A DNA stretch of 64,000 nt from Sporosarcina sp. BI001-red (GCF_003384035.1 NZ_QQAK01000016.1:62001-126000); one strand, 5' to 3'; shown: positions 49,129 through 59,022, counted from the stretch's first letter. Made by a program: numbers and translations. Notes: generated by a model not told the origin, from the sequence alone.

Positions 49129-51031
49129 TCTCGTTGTTCGCAGTATGCGGAAAAACCTGAAACATTACTATTTATACTTTTTTGCATTGATCTTAAGTGT
49201 TGTATTGTATTTTGTTTTTGCTTCGTTACAACATGATACAACCGTGATGGAACGAACCGCTGCTTCTTTTAATATGTCATCAGCTTTTAAAGTAGCAGGA
49301 ATTTTATTGCTGTTCATCTCTGGTGTATTTGTTCTCTATGCGAACTCCATTTTCCTAAAACGGAGAAGCCGAGAAGTAGGACTTTATCAGCTGATCGGGT
49401 TGTCTAAATTCACCGTCACCCGAATGTTAGTGACAGAAAACTTCTTGCTCGGAACTGGTGCACTAGCAATTGGAATTGGAATTGGTTTGCTTGTTTCAAG
49501 AGTGTTCTTACTGCTTTTAATGAAACTTGTAGGAATAGACGGCGTATTGACACTGTCGTTTTCAGGAGCCGCGATCCTGCAAACTATTGTCGTATTTGTC
49601 GTGCTTCTTGCGCTAACCTCTTTACAAATGGCGTTTGCGGTTAAACGCAATACATTGCTGGAATTGTTTAAAGTGGATCAGTCTGGTGAGCGCATCAAAA
49701 AACCGAAAACCGTTATTTCTTCTGTACTTGGGATTTTAGGAATGGTCTTAATTGGATTCGGTTATTGGCTGTCAGGCCATATGCTCAACAGTTTACTGTT
49801 ATACAATATGCTCGCTGTATTGGGATCAGTTATCCTGGGCACATATTTACTGTTTCGAGTTACGATTGGATGGGTGCTTTACCAAATTCGGGTGTCCAAA
49901 AATGGTCATCTAGGATTGTCGAATAGCTTGTCATTAGCACCATTGATGCATCGAATGAAAGCGAATGCGAATTCGCTGACGATTATTACTGTGTTGTCTG
50001 CAATGACGTTGACAATGCTAGCTGCTGCGTATTCATCATTCTACTCAAATGAAAAAGAAACCCGCTTGGTAGAGCCGTTCGATTATATGATTGAAGGGGA
50101 CACAACCGCGACGGATCAGTTTAGAAAGGCATTGGATAATGCCGGAATCAAATATCATGCATCTACTATTGAAGCACTTCAGTTGGATGGTGATTATGAA
50201 AAGGAACTGAATCCGATGCTTCCTTATAAGGACTTGCAAATTCGAATTGTAAGCGAGCGTCAATTGAGTGAAGCCGGTCTGCCAATTGAAATCAAAGGCT
50301 CAAACTCAGGTGTATTTCTAGATGGTGGGATCTATTGGATGCTAAAGTCTGTGGAAGTCCCACTTAATCTGACACTTGAACCTAAAAGGTTGAATAAGAC
50401 CATATCTGTTGAACGTTTTGCAGAAGGTAATGCATTCAATATGATTGACTACACTTCGACTCTTGTCGTGAACGAAGAGCTTTTTCAGGAGATTAAGTCT
50501 GAGTACAAGATACACGAGGAAACGCAGCTTAATCATGCGACGGCGTTTAACTTGCAAAATGAGGGGCAACTTGAAGAAGCAACGGGGCTTTATAAAGATA
50601 TCGAAAGTCCTGGTAAAAAGTCCGACTATTACACACAATACCGGAACACGCTACAATCTAGCGGTATGCTCATCTTCATAGCCGGATTCCTAGGTCTCGT
50701 GTTCCTCATCTCAACAGGAAGTATTCTCTACTTCAAGCAGATGACAGAGGCTGAACAAGAGAAAGCTAGTTACACAACGTTGCGCCAGTTAGGATTCAGT
50801 GTTCAGGAAATTATGAAAGGCGTTATTAAGAAACAAGTATTCGTATTCGGACTGCCACTTGCGATAGGATTACTGCATTCAATTTTTGCATTGAAATCCG
50901 CGTCGTTCATATTCATGAGTGATGTTACGGTACCGACCGTCATTGCAATGTCCGTTTATATTGCAATCTATTTAATATTTGCGTTCTTGACCGTCGGATA
51001 CTATCGGAAAACGATCAAAGCTGCGTTATAA
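49115..51031 (+). CDS. bceB: ABC transporter permease BceB-like
   Basis: A 638-residue permease with the BceB plan. Ten hydrophobic helices are interrupted by a large extracellular domain of about 200 residues (about 310-520) between helices 7 and 8, where specificity resides. The FtsX-type domains flank it ([40 protein letters not shown]). TTG 49115 has a GGAGGTGA site six bases upstream and overlaps bceA by 14 bp. Confidence 0.9.
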   Translation: MTLFDLVVRSMRKNLKHYYLYFFALILSVVLYFVFASLQHDTTVMERTAASFNMSSAFKVAGILLLFISGVFVLYANSIFLKRRSREVGLYQLIGLSKFTVTRMLVTENFLLGTGALAIGIGIGLLVSRVFLLLLMKLVGIDGVLTLSFSGAAILQTIVVFVVLLALTSLQMAFAVKRNTLLELFKVDQSGERIKKPKTVISSVLGILGMVLIGFGYWLSGHMLNSLLLYNMLAVLGSVILGTYLLFRVTIGWVLYQIRVSKNGHLGLSNSLSLAPLMHRMKANANSLTIITVLSAMTLTMLAAAYSSFYSNEKETRLVEPFDYMIEGDTTATDQFRKALDNAGIKYHASTIEALQLDGDYEKELNPMLPYKDLQIRIVSERQLSEAGLPIEIKGSNSGVFLDGGIYWMLKSVEVPLNLTLEPKRLNKTISVERFAEGNAFNMIDYTSTLVVNEELFQEIKSEYKIHEETQLNHATAFNLQNEGQLEEATGLYKDIESPGKKSDYYTQYRNTLQSSGMLIFIAGFLGLVFLISTGSILYFKQMTEAEQEKASYTTLRQLGFSVQEIMKGVIKKQVFVFGLPLAIGLLHSIFALKSASFIFMSDVTVPTVIAMSVYIAIYLIFAFLTVGYYRKTIKAAL

Positions 51032-51039
51032 TAAAAGCA

Positions 51040-51080
51040 TCCAAAACGTCCGCTATTCAACATGAGTAGCGGGCGTTTTT
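51040..51080 (+). terminator. Terminator after bceB
   Basis: AACGTCCGCTA pairs with TAGCGGGCGTT and is followed by TTT. Confidence 0.75.
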
Positions 51081-51098
51081 CAAAAGGGGGAACTGCTT

Positions 51099-51515
51099 GT
51101 GAAAGGATTGCTTCATCATATTGAATTATACGTTTCTAATTTGGAACGCTCTGTGGAGTTTTGGGGGTGGCTGCTGGAAGAACTAGGCTACACATTGTAC
51201 CAGGATTGGCAGGAAGGGAAGAGTTGGAAGCTAGGGGATACGTATCTAGTATTTGTCCAAACCGAAGAGCGATTTCTAGATGTACCATACCATCGATGTC
51301 GTACTGGCTTGAATCATTTAGCATTTCATGCAGAGTCCAGAGAGCATGTGGACATAATCACCACTCAATTGAAGAATCGTAACGTAAGAATTCTTTACCC
51401 AGATACACATCCGTTCGCGGGTGGTGAGTCCCATTATGCGGTGTATTTTGAAGACCCAGATCGGATGAAAGTTGAAATCGTTGCTTCGAATGATTCTAGA
51501 GCTTCCCATGCGTGA
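51099..51515 (+). CDS. VOC-family protein
   Basis: A 138-residue VOC domain with HHIELYVSNLERSVEFWGWL at the start, LNHLAFHAESREHVD in the middle and YAVYFEDPDRMKVEIVA at the end. The His and Glu residues at the usual metal positions are present. GTG 51099 lies after an AAAGGGGG site. Substrate unknown; it belongs to the group that often occurs as a stand-alone gene near transporters. Confidence 0.82.
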   Translation: MKGLLHHIELYVSNLERSVEFWGWLLEELGYTLYQDWQEGKSWKLGDTYLVFVQTEERFLDVPYHRCRTGLNHLAFHAESREHVDIITTQLKNRNVRILYPDTHPFAGGESHYAVYFEDPDRMKVEIVASNDSRASHA

Positions 51516-51599
51516 TTTCTTCATAACAGGCCTAGCAGTCTGACATGTGTGCCTGACGGAAAAGACGGGAATACCGAGACTAAACAAGGAGGCGATTCA

Positions 51600-52187
51600 A
51601 TGACAACTGAACTATTAGAAGCTGCCAATCAGCGAGACACTGAGAAAGTGAAAGAATTGATTAAGCAAAATGTAAAGTTGGACATACAAGATAGCGAAGG
51701 AAGAACCGCACTTATGATTGCGACGTACAATAACGATGCACCAACTGTAAAAGCGTTATTGGATGCGGGAGCGGATGTCGACATACAGGACAATATGCTA
51801 AACAATTGTTTCCTCTATGCTGGCGCAGAAGGCTATATCGATATTTTACGGTTGGCCAACGAAGCAGGCGCAGATCCCACGATTATCAACCGTTATGGCG
51901 GAGTTGCAATCATTCCGGCTTCAGAACGTGGTCATGTTGAAATGGTAGAAGTCCTGCTGAATGAGACGAAGGTCAATGTGAATCACGTAAATAAGCTGGG
52001 CTGGACCGCTCTTATGGAAGCTGTCATTCTAAGTGACGGTAGTGTTGCGCAGCAAGAAATTATTAAAATCCTGTTAAAACACGGCGCAGATCAGTCAATC
52101 ACGGACAACGATGGCATCACGCCTCTCCAACATGCGAAGGAGAAAGGTTATTTAGAAATCGTGGACATTCTGGAATCAGTTCAGTAA
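51600..52187 (+). CDS. Ankyrin-repeat protein
   Basis: A 195-residue cytosolic protein of about six ankyrin repeats: LDIQDSEGRTALMIATYNND, DVDIQDNMLNNCFLYAGAEG, DPTIINRYGGVAIIPASERG, then VNHVNKLGWTALMEAVIL and DQSITDNDGITPLQHAKEKG. No signal peptide and no catalytic domain, so it is probably a protein-binding scaffold. ATG 51600 has AGGAGGCG; the longer frame from 51549 has none. Monocistronic. Confidence 0.85.
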   Translation: MTTELLEAANQRDTEKVKELIKQNVKLDIQDSEGRTALMIATYNNDAPTVKALLDAGADVDIQDNMLNNCFLYAGAEGYIDILRLANEAGADPTIINRYGGVAIIPASERGHVEMVEVLLNETKVNVNHVNKLGWTALMEAVILSDGSVAQQEIIKILLKHGADQSITDNDGITPLQHAKEKGYLEIVDILESVQ

Positions 52188-52195
52188 TTATTTAG

Positions 52196-52238
52196 AAATC
52201 CCGTTACTCCTAGAAACTTCAGGTGGAACGGGATTTTT
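52196..52238 (+). terminator. Terminator after the ankyrin gene
   Basis: CCCGTTACTCCT pairs imperfectly with AGGTGGAACGGG and is followed by ATTTTT. Confidence 0.65.
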
Positions 52239-52363
52239 AAATCAATCAACCAATAGATCTCTGTCATTTAGAAGATTGAAGTTCACCTGTATTTAGAAAA
52301 ATGTTACAATAATGTTTGCACTGAGTAAATGTATTGAACTTTTACGGAATAGAGGGGTTGTCT

Positions 52364-52528
52364 ATGAATAACAAGTGGTACGGAACATACGCCTTAATAT
52401 TGGGGATTGTATCCTTTTTTACAGGTGAAATTGTCACTTTCATCATGCTTGGGTTTATATTAATCGCTTTAATTAACATCAACACGACGCTCAAAAAAAT
52501 TCACAATAGAGACAATGAGTCGTCGTAA
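52364..52528 (+). CDS. Small membrane protein of 54 residues
   Basis: MNNKWYGTYALILGIVSFFT is followed by a second hydrophobic stretch (FIMLGFILIALININ) and a charged tail, so two membrane helices are likely. An AGAGGGG site lies six bases upstream of ATG 52364. A possible -10, TACAAT, occurs at about 52306. Function unknown. Confidence 0.55.
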   Translation: MNNKWYGTYALILGIVSFFTGEIVTFIMLGFILIALININTTLKKIHNRDNESS

Positions 52529-52732
52529 GAAAGTTTATTAGACAAACTTTAACAGAGCAACTCAATAGAATTGAAAAGAAAATTGATAATTAGCGATAAA
52601 AAGTGACTGGCTTTGATTCTATTTTATACTGCGTGTTTAATAACCTGCTGAACTAGAAGAGGCATTGTCACGCGCTTGGCATAATGGTAATCTGAAACAA
52701 AAATAGTTCAACTCATTGTGAGGGGGCAAACC

Positions 52733-53380
52733 ATGGCATCTTATTTACTAAAGTTACCGTTAAGCTTATCGGTCAGCTTACTTCTCTTTACATACACTGT
52801 GTATCTTGTTCAGTTATTTACACTAGGAGATGCCTATATGGGTTGGTTACTCATTGGTGTCTTGATGAGTTCCGCTCTTCTATTTAGCTGCGCACATCCA
52901 AGAAGTTGGATGAGCAAACGTGCGGTGAAGAATACGCTGTTTATTATGAATAGCTTAGTAGTCGGCAGTGGAACTTATCTTGCATCAGATATGGACCAAA
53001 TGTATTCAACCATTCTCACCATCATCGGCTATTTGTTGTTGGCAGGTATGTTCTTAGGGATTTATCAAACTGCTCTTGCTACTGGACTGGAAACTAACGT
53101 GAAGGTGTTACATGTTCTCAACATTACAATTGGCATTGTTTTAACACTAGGTACGTTGTACTTCCTATACATATTATTATTGTTCAGTGAAGATGGAAAT
53201 GGCGCGATTTGGAAGTTGTTTGTTCCCCTTGTGATTTACGGAATCATCTATTTCATTCAAATGAAAGTATTGAAGGCGCAGCGCAAGAGGATTGTGTATA
53301 CCTTAGCCGCCATTCAGTTCCTAATACCAGTTGAACTGATTTTGATATGGAGGGCAGTAGCAGGGGGGGGAGGACTTTGA
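52733..53380 (+). CDS. Multi-pass membrane protein, coupled to the next gene
   Basis: A 215-residue protein with about six hydrophobic helices (LSLSVSLLLFTYTVYLVQLF near the start; KLFVPLVIYGIIYFIQMKVL near the end) and no recognised domain. GAGGGGG lies seven bases before ATG 52733. Its stop overlaps the TTG start of the following gene (TTGA), so the two are translationally coupled. Confidence 0.65.
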   Translation: MASYLLKLPLSLSVSLLLFTYTVYLVQLFTLGDAYMGWLLIGVLMSSALLFSCAHPRSWMSKRAVKNTLFIMNSLVVGSGTYLASDMDQMYSTILTIIGYLLLAGMFLGIYQTALATGLETNVKVLHVLNITIGIVLTLGTLYFLYILLLFSEDGNGAIWKLFVPLVIYGIIYFIQMKVLKAQRKRIVYTLAAIQFLIPVELILIWRAVAGGGGL

Positions 53381-54396
53381 GAAAAACTATTCTGTTTTCA
53401 TGCTTAATTGTGCTCGTAACAGGAATTTGTTTGTTGCTTGGGTTCACCTATAACATTCCGGATGAAGAGAAACAGCAAGGATTGTCGGGGCAGTTTGATG
53501 TTTCGTCAAATGGAAATATCGCGTATGTAACCTATGAAAAAGGGAAACCGACCCTACACGTAAAATCCAATCAGGTCAAACAAATCGTACAGCTTCCTTC
53601 AAATCAGTCAATTTTAGATTTAGCTATTATGCCCGATGGAAAATCCGTTCTGTACGTAAATTCGGACAAAGAGCTGGACGAAGAAAGTTCAAGCACGCTC
53701 CACCAAGTTGACATCAAGTCAGGTGTAGATAAAATTATTTTCACAAAAGACGCAATCGTGACGGAACTGGCGATTGATCCGAAAGATGAAAATCGACTTT
53801 TTTACATTCAAGCAAATAAGTTTTCTAATTATTCACCAGGTGCAACTTTGTATCCTTATGACTGTGATGTATACAGTTATCAGATGGAAAACGACAAGCA
53901 TCAACAGCATACAGAGTTGAACAAATACAGTATGTCCTCTCTTCAAGTTTCCAGTGAAGATGACTCGATCTATATACAAATGGATGACGATGCGGATGTG
54001 GAAACGGAGGAGAACGGCTTCGAAACAAAAGGCCGTGTTTTTAAAATTCCATTGGCTAACCCTGACTACAAAATGGTGATCAGTATTCCTGAAGATACCC
54101 AAGACCTCTATGATTTCGTACTCATTCCTGATCGTTCTGAGCTCGTGTACCAGGCCGTAGCAAACACAAACTCGGCGGGCATCTATGAATACGAGCTGTT
54201 CTCGTATAATTGGGAGACACAAAGCATTACACAGCTTACCCATTTACACGCATATGCAAAGTACCCGATCTATGGAGCAGACGGAAAAGTGTATTTTATG
54301 GTGGATGATGATTTTGGTGGCAGAGATCCAGAAAACTCGTTATACAGGATGAATCCAGATGGAAGCAGTGTAGAAGAAGTATCACTCGAGGAATAA
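53377..54396 (+). CDS. Membrane-anchored beta-propeller-like protein
   Basis: A 339-residue protein with an N-terminal helix (TILFSCLIVLVTGICLLLGF) and a mature part made of repeated blades, each with a strand and an Asp turn: LAIMPDGKSVLYVNSD, LAIDPKDENRLFYIQA, VLIPDRSELVYQAVAN, and YGADGKVYFMVDDDFG. This is a TolB/WD40-like propeller outside the cell. TTG 53377 follows GGAGGA. Coupled to the membrane protein upstream, it may form a sensor pair. Confidence 0.65.
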   Translation: MRKTILFSCLIVLVTGICLLLGFTYNIPDEEKQQGLSGQFDVSSNGNIAYVTYEKGKPTLHVKSNQVKQIVQLPSNQSILDLAIMPDGKSVLYVNSDKELDEESSSTLHQVDIKSGVDKIIFTKDAIVTELAIDPKDENRLFYIQANKFSNYSPGATLYPYDCDVYSYQMENDKHQQHTELNKYSMSSLQVSSEDDSIYIQMDDDADVETEENGFETKGRVFKIPLANPDYKMVISIPEDTQDLYDFVLIPDRSELVYQAVANTNSAGIYEYELFSYNWETQSITQLTHLHAYAKYPIYGADGKVYFMVDDDFGGRDPENSLYRMNPDGSSVEEVSLEE

Positions 54397-54420
54397 AATT
54401 GGTTTGTAATTGAAAGCCAT

Positions 54421-54463
54421 GAAAAAGCAGATGCCACATTTAGTTGTGAGCATCTGCTTTTTT
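54421..54463. terminator. Bidirectional terminator
   Basis: AAAAAGCAGATGC pairs with GCATCTGCTTTTTT, between convergent genes. Confidence 0.8.
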
Positions 54464-54469
54464 TATAAA

Positions 54470-55066
54470 TTAATTGCTTTGTCCTCTCCCCAAATATTCA
54501 CCGGTTTCGGGGTTATAAAAAATTTCTGCTTGCTTGCCGTCGATCAAGCCATCCACGGAAATGAATATATTTTCAGCATCCCTTATTAGGTGGAAATGAA
54601 AACCATTGGAAAACGAATCGCTCTTGGATCCGGGTTTTAGATGGAATTCTTTCATCGCCGATTTCACAATCAAGGTACTATCAACATTAATGGAGGAAGG
54701 TTTGATCGTCAGCTCTTCGGTGCCGTCTAAGAGTTTATAATCGATTAACTTCCCTTTCTCGATAACGAAAAGTAGCCGTTGATGAGTATTCACCAATGCA
54801 ATAACACCTTGCCAATTCCCACGCTTGCCATCCCTTCCACTCACTTCACCATCATTCACGCTGTTCATAAAAATGAGTTCAGGGTGCGAATCGAATTCCT
54901 TGGCCTTTTCCATACTGATGAAATATGCATCTAGCAAGGTTATTTCCGTCTTTTCGACAATAGTAGGAAAGCATATTTCAAGCAAGGATTTGTTCGGAGC
55001 TAGTTTCTTATAACCGAACGTTCCAATAACAATTAGGATAAGGACGAAGATAAGTTTCCGTTTCAA
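54470..55066 (-). CDS. Membrane-anchored protein of unknown function
   Basis: A 198-residue protein with one N-terminal helix (LIFVLILIVIGTFGYKKLAP) and an extracytoplasmic beta-rich domain. The two final segments (FHFHLIRDAENIFISVDGLI; FYNPETGEYLGRG) resemble PepSY-like or lipoprotein folds, but I cannot name a family. TTG 55066 follows GCGAGG. It ends near the terminator shared with the propeller gene. Confidence 0.6.
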   Translation of the reverse strand: MKRKLIFVLILIVIGTFGYKKLAPNKSLLEICFPTIVEKTEITLLDAYFISMEKAKEFDSHPELIFMNSVNDGEVSGRDGKRGNWQGVIALVNTHQRLLFVIEKGKLIDYKLLDGTEELTIKPSSINVDSTLIVKSAMKEFHLKPGSKSDSFSNGFHFHLIRDAENIFISVDGLIDGKQAEIFYNPETGEYLGRGQSN

Positions 55067-55176
55067 ACGTGGTTCCTCGCTCTCTAAAAGTAATCAAAGA
55101 CGATGGAGCTTTTAGAGAGCATATGCGGGACTGTCCTGAAACAGAGCTTTTATAAATGTACAGGTTGCACGTAGCT

Positions 55177-56469
55177 TTAAGTGGAGACCGTTTCCAGTTC
55201 CTCATCAGTCTTCGACTCCGTCACTTGGCGGATGACAGAAGCCCGTAGCAGCATGAACACTGTCAAGATTAACAGTATGCTAGAAGTGATTAAAATCCAA
55301 GGCGCTGGCAAGATATCATACAAAAATCCAAAGAGGATCATCCCGAGCGGCATGAGAGCCATCGCCATCGTTTCCAAGATGGAAAACACACGGCCTTTAT
55401 AGTCGTCGTCAATCAGTTTCATCATGAAGACTTGGATAGGGGTGTTAATGAGCGGTCCCAAGGCTCCGCTGAGGAAAGAAAGCGTTAAGTAAAAAGTGAA
55501 TATGCTGCCGTATGGTAGGGAAATCAAAAGTGGCACTGCGATTAAACCCATCGACAGACCCATGGCTACAATCCCCCATTTGGATACAGACAGAGGTGAG
55601 GAAAACGGTTTACGTGCCGCTATATAGATGGACATAAGAAGCATGCCAACCGCCATCCCCCCTTCAATCAGTCCGAAATGGGAGGGAAGTATCTTCAGCT
55701 TTTCAATGAGGATGAACGAGTAGCCGACGGTGACTGCACCAAACAGGAAGTTAACGAGCAAGGCGACCCAGATCATTGCCATCAAAAGCGGCTGCAATCG
55801 GGCATAGGCTAACCCGGCCTTCATGCTGTCGAGCATTTTTTCTTTAACGGCTCCTTCTTCCTTCACTTTCCGCTTTGCAAACAGGTTGAAATCCATTGTC
55901 GACTCAAGCACAGTGGCAAGGATTGAAGCACTTGCATAGAGGACGAGAAAGACCGGCATGGAAACAGCGCCATAGAGTATGCCGCCGACTGCCGGACTGC
56001 CGATTGCTGCAAAAGAGACAGACATCTGGTTCAGCGACATCGCTTTTTGAATTCGTTCTTCATCCACTAGACCTGTGATGGAAGACGTGAAGGCGATTCC
56101 TGAAAATGTTGACGCTAACGATAGAACAACGGTCGTTGCGTAAATGGCGGGGAGTGATAACCCATTAGGCAAGCTAATGACAAGCAGACCAAGAATAGCC
56201 ATGGACGAGACAATCTGTGCAATAATGACAATTCTTTTGCGAGAATACGTATCTGCAACGTATCCGGCAAATGGCGCCATAAGTGTGCGAGGCAGTATGC
56301 TGCAAATCAGGTTTGCTGCAAAACTCGTGGCAGAACCGGTCAACTGTAAAATGTAAAAGCTAATGGCGAATGCATAGATTTGCGCACCGAATGCACTAAT
56401 CATCTTACTCGCAGCAAAAGTCCACAAGTGGTAGGTAGCGCGCTTCAGCTTTATTACGTTTTCATCCAA
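55177..56469 (-). CDS. MFS efflux transporter (enterobactin-exporter-like/MFS_3 group)
   Basis: A 430-residue transporter with about twelve helices. Conserved loops include AGYVADTYSRKRIVI (motif A) and MALMPLGMILFGFLYDILPAPWI near the end. TTG 56469 lies nine bases after a GGAG site; GTG 56478 overlaps that site. It is divergent from an HTH-TPR regulator, and two identical-type palindromes lie between them, so it is likely an inducible drug exporter controlled by that regulator. Confidence 0.82.
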   Translation of the reverse strand: MDENVIKLKRATYHLWTFAASKMISAFGAQIYAFAISFYILQLTGSATSFAANLICSILPRTLMAPFAGYVADTYSRKRIVIIAQIVSSMAILGLLVISLPNGLSLPAIYATTVVLSLASTFSGIAFTSSITGLVDEERIQKAMSLNQMSVSFAAIGSPAVGGILYGAVSMPVFLVLYASASILATVLESTMDFNLFAKRKVKEEGAVKEKMLDSMKAGLAYARLQPLLMAMIWVALLVNFLFGAVTVGYSFILIEKLKILPSHFGLIEGGMAVGMLLMSIYIAARKPFSSPLSVSKWGIVAMGLSMGLIAVPLLISLPYGSIFTFYLTLSFLSGALGPLINTPIQVFMMKLIDDDYKGRVFSILETMAMALMPLGMILFGFLYDILPAPWILITSSILLILTVFMLLRASVIRQVTESKTDEELETVST

Positions 56470-56490
56470 AATAGTCACTCCATTCAGAAA

Positions 56491-56561
56491 GTTTAATAGG
56501 ATTAAACAAAGAATAACATGGAGACTCTTTCATTTCAAGTGAAAGTTTAATATAATTAAAC
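56491..56561. promoter_or_regulatory. Two 17-bp palindromes between the MFS and HTH-TPR genes
   Basis: GTTTAATAGGATTAAAC (56491-56507) and GTTTAATATAATTAAAC (56545-56561) are perfect inverted repeats with the same arms. A third repeat, CTTTCA/TGAAAG, lies at about 56527-56545. They are strong operator candidates. Confidence 0.7.
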
Positions 56562-56601
56562 TAACTTGTAAAAGTGAAAGTGAAAGTGGGAGTGAAGCGT
56601 T

Positions 56602-57819
56602 ATGAGGACATTAGGAGAGCGGATTCGAGCGCTCAGGAAAGAACGAAAAATGACGTTAGAGGCCTGTGCAGGCGAGCAGATGACAAAAGGCATGCTCAGT
56701 CTGATTGAAAATAATAAAGCAAATCCTTCGATGGAGAATCTCAATTATTTAGCGAAGCGACTCGAGGTAGAAGTATCTGAATTGCTGGAAGAAGTGAGTG
56801 GCAGCGAGCTCCAAGCGCTGTTGGATGAAGTGGAAAAAATCGTTAAGTTAGAAGACAAAAAAAACTACGGGGAAGCTTTGGAAATGATAGAGCCATTCCT
56901 CCAAAAGCTTTTGTCTGGTTACACCGCTGGCCGTCTTTTAGAAATTTACAGTAAGTTTTCATATTTACTAGGCCGTTCAAATTGGAAGCCAATAGCAGAA
57001 AGAGCATCATCTATTTACGAAGAGCTCAATATTGTACCGCGGCGCGCAGCAGTAGGGATCTTCCGAGCGATGGTCTTGTTCACGGAGCATCGGTATGAAG
57101 AAGCACTCGCACGGCTGTTAAAGGAGAAGGCTGAAGTGGAAAGCCGCAGCGGTTACATCGACCCGCTGACACGCCTGGATTTGTACACATATGAAGTGAT
57201 TTTCCGTTTTGCTGTCAATGATACGATTGAAGCGACGCGGCTAATGAATGAGGCGATCAGCTATTCGAAAGACAAAATGATTTTTTACCAAGTCGAGCAG
57301 TTGTACCGGATGGCGGGTTATCGAGCGTTAATAGACAACGACGAGGAAAAATTAGATTACTATGAGAAGAAACTGCTCCAATACGGGGAATTTGCAGAAG
57401 ATGATCATGCGGTCTGGTACACGAAACTGATCCGTATCCATCAGCTCAATTCCTTCCAGCATGACCATGATACGGCACTCAAAAAGCTTTCAGAACTGAC
57501 GGACCCTATTCCAAAGCATGAGTTCTTCCAAAATCTTTTTGCGCTAGAAAGCGGAAAGGCGCTCTACGGGGTGGGTCGCTTTGAGGAGGCATTGCACATG
57601 CTAAAACAAGTTGTCATCAGTGAAGATGTGCATCATCCCTTCGACCTTTCCATCTATTATGAAAAAGATGCCTATGCTGCACTGTGTGCTGAGCAACTGG
57701 GGGATTTGGCGTCCGCCCGTGAGCTCGCTGAAATAGCAGATTCCAATATGGCTCAGTTGCCGGAGACACCCTATACACAGTTTGTTAAGGAGACAGCCAA
57801 ACACATAGCGGCGCAATAG
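56602..57819 (+). CDS. HTH-TPR regulator (Rgg/PlcR-like architecture)
   Basis: A 405-residue protein. The N-terminal 65 residues form an XRE-type helix-turn-helix (LGERIRALRKERKMTLEACA; KGMLSLIENNKANPSMENLN), and the rest is a TPR-like superhelix (YEEALARLLKEKAEV; YGVGRFEEALHMLKQVVISE). Proteins of this design can bind peptides or drugs. The ATG follows GGGAGTGAAGCG. Its divergent neighbour is an MFS exporter. It ends 12 bp from the first adenines of a shared short hairpin. Confidence 0.82.
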   Translation: MRTLGERIRALRKERKMTLEACAGEQMTKGMLSLIENNKANPSMENLNYLAKRLEVEVSELLEEVSGSELQALLDEVEKIVKLEDKKNYGEALEMIEPFLQKLLSGYTAGRLLEIYSKFSYLLGRSNWKPIAERASSIYEELNIVPRRAAVGIFRAMVLFTEHRYEEALARLLKEKAEVESRSGYIDPLTRLDLYTYEVIFRFAVNDTIEATRLMNEAISYSKDKMIFYQVEQLYRMAGYRALIDNDEEKLDYYEKKLLQYGEFAEDDHAVWYTKLIRIHQLNSFQHDHDTALKKLSELTDPIPKHEFFQNLFALESGKALYGVGRFEEALHMLKQVVISEDVHHPFDLSIYYEKDAYAALCAEQLGDLASARELAEIADSNMAQLPETPYTQFVKETAKHIAAQ

Positions 57820-57878
57820 AAAGAACGCAAAAACAGAGAATGCACCGTTCAATGCGTTCTCTGTTTTTGAGACTGATC

Positions 57879-58478
57879 TTATTTGAATATATGCAACCGT
57901 TCTCCAATTGGAAGGAATTCCTTTTCGCCTGCAGGAGCTACCACTTTTCCGAAAGGCATTTGTGACATGAGTTTCCATGAAGAAGGAAGGTTCCACTCTG
58001 CTTTCACTGCATCATCGATTAATGGATTGTAGTGTTGTAGACTTGCTCCATATCCTTCATCAGAAAGTGCAGTCCAGATGACGTGTTGGACCATACCAGA
58101 TGATTGCTGTGACCAAGTAGGGAAGTTATCTTTATATTCCTCAAACTGTTCTTGTAAAGATTCGACAACTTGCATATCTTCAAAGAATAGAATGGTTCCG
58201 TACCCACTGCCGAACATCGTCATACGCTGTGCAGTCGATTCGAAATTTTCCTCAGGTACGATTTTCTTTAATGTGTCGCTCGTGATTTCCCATAATCGTT
58301 TGCTTTGTTCGCCGAAAAGTACAACGACACGTGCCGTTTGTGAATTGAAGGCAGATGGCGTATGTTTTACTGCATGTTGGATGAGTTCCTCCAGTTTTTC
58401 ATCGGAAAGGATCGGTTCATTATTAATGGCATAAATGGAACGGCGGTTTTCTACGGATTTCAAAAATGTGTTAGACAA
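57879..58478 (-). CDS. Nitroreductase-family flavoprotein
   Basis: A 199-residue FMN enzyme with NRRSIYAINNEPILSDEKLE at the start, the TPSAFNSQTARVVVLFGEQ flavin loop and a C-terminal MPFGKVVAPAGEKEFLPIGE. It would reduce nitro compounds or quinones with NAD(P)H. TTG 58478 has AAGGAGGAA seven bases upstream; the 55-residue longer frame is not used. The divergent HxlR gene, 144 bp away, probably controls it. Confidence 0.86.
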   Translation of the reverse strand: MSNTFLKSVENRRSIYAINNEPILSDEKLEELIQHAVKHTPSAFNSQTARVVVLFGEQSKRLWEITSDTLKKIVPEENFESTAQRMTMFGSGYGTILFFEDMQVVESLQEQFEEYKDNFPTWSQQSSGMVQHVIWTALSDEGYGASLQHYNPLIDDAVKAEWNLPSSWKLMSQMPFGKVVAPAGEKEFLPIGERLHIFK

Positions 58479-58572
58479 GATGAATTCCTCCTTAGTTTTG
58501 CGTAAAGGGCTTTGCTTACGCCACTTCACTTCTCTATTAGTATAGTCAGGGTTCTTCTTGTGTGGAAGTACG

Positions 58573-58605
58573 CACTTTAAAGTGGTATAGTATCTAAAAA
58601 GATAC
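58573..58605. promoter_or_regulatory. Palindromes between the nitroreductase and HxlR genes
   Basis: CACTTTAAAGTG (58573-58584) is a perfect 12-bp palindrome, and GTATCTAAAAAGATAC (58590-58605) a perfect 16-bp inverted repeat. Both are typical sizes for HxlR sites. Confidence 0.55.
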
Positions 58606-58622
58606 CGAAAGGGGGAGTAAGT

Positions 58623-58976
58623 ATGGAAGGTGAAGTGTCTCAATGCCGAGTGGAAGAAGCGCTCGGCATTGTAGTCGGGAAATGGAAGCCAGTCATCATT
58701 TTGTATTTGTTACACGAAGGAACGAAACGGTTCAGTGAGTTGAAACGAAGCATGCCAGGGATTACGCAAAAGATGCTGACAAAGCAGCTACGTGAGTTAG
58801 AAGTGGAAGACATCATTCAACGCGTTGTCTATCCTCAAGTTCCGCCTAAAGTGGAATATTCGATGACGGAGTATGGAAAAACACTAAGCCCAATATTAGA
58901 AGCGATGCATCAGTGGGGGACGAATCATGTCGTACACAAGCAGGCTATGGGAGTTGTTGAAAAACAAGCTAAATAG
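58623..58976 (+). CDS. HxlR-family transcriptional regulator
   Basis: A 117-residue winged-helix protein: CRVEEALGIVVGKWKPVIIL, then GTKRFSELKRSMPGITQKML and LRELEVEDIIQRVVYPQVPP, the family pattern. The conserved N-terminal Cys at residue 8, which senses electrophiles or oxidation in relatives, is present. The ATG has a GGGGGAG site. It is divergent from the nitroreductase, its likely target. Confidence 0.9.
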   Translation: MEGEVSQCRVEEALGIVVGKWKPVIILYLLHEGTKRFSELKRSMPGITQKMLTKQLRELEVEDIIQRVVYPQVPPKVEYSMTEYGKTLSPILEAMHQWGTNHVVHKQAMGVVEKQAK

Positions 58977-58987
58977 GGATAAATGTT

Positions 58988-59022
58988 AGAGGAACCGCTC
59001 AGACTAATCTGAACGGTTTTTT
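58988..59022 (+). terminator. Terminator after the hxlR-type gene
   Basis: AACCGCTCAGA pairs with TCTGAACGGTT, followed by TTTTT. Confidence 0.75.

Noticed and set aside
54470..55066. Sporulation or germination lipoprotein
   Set aside because: No lipobox and no family motif; only a membrane anchor and strands are visible.
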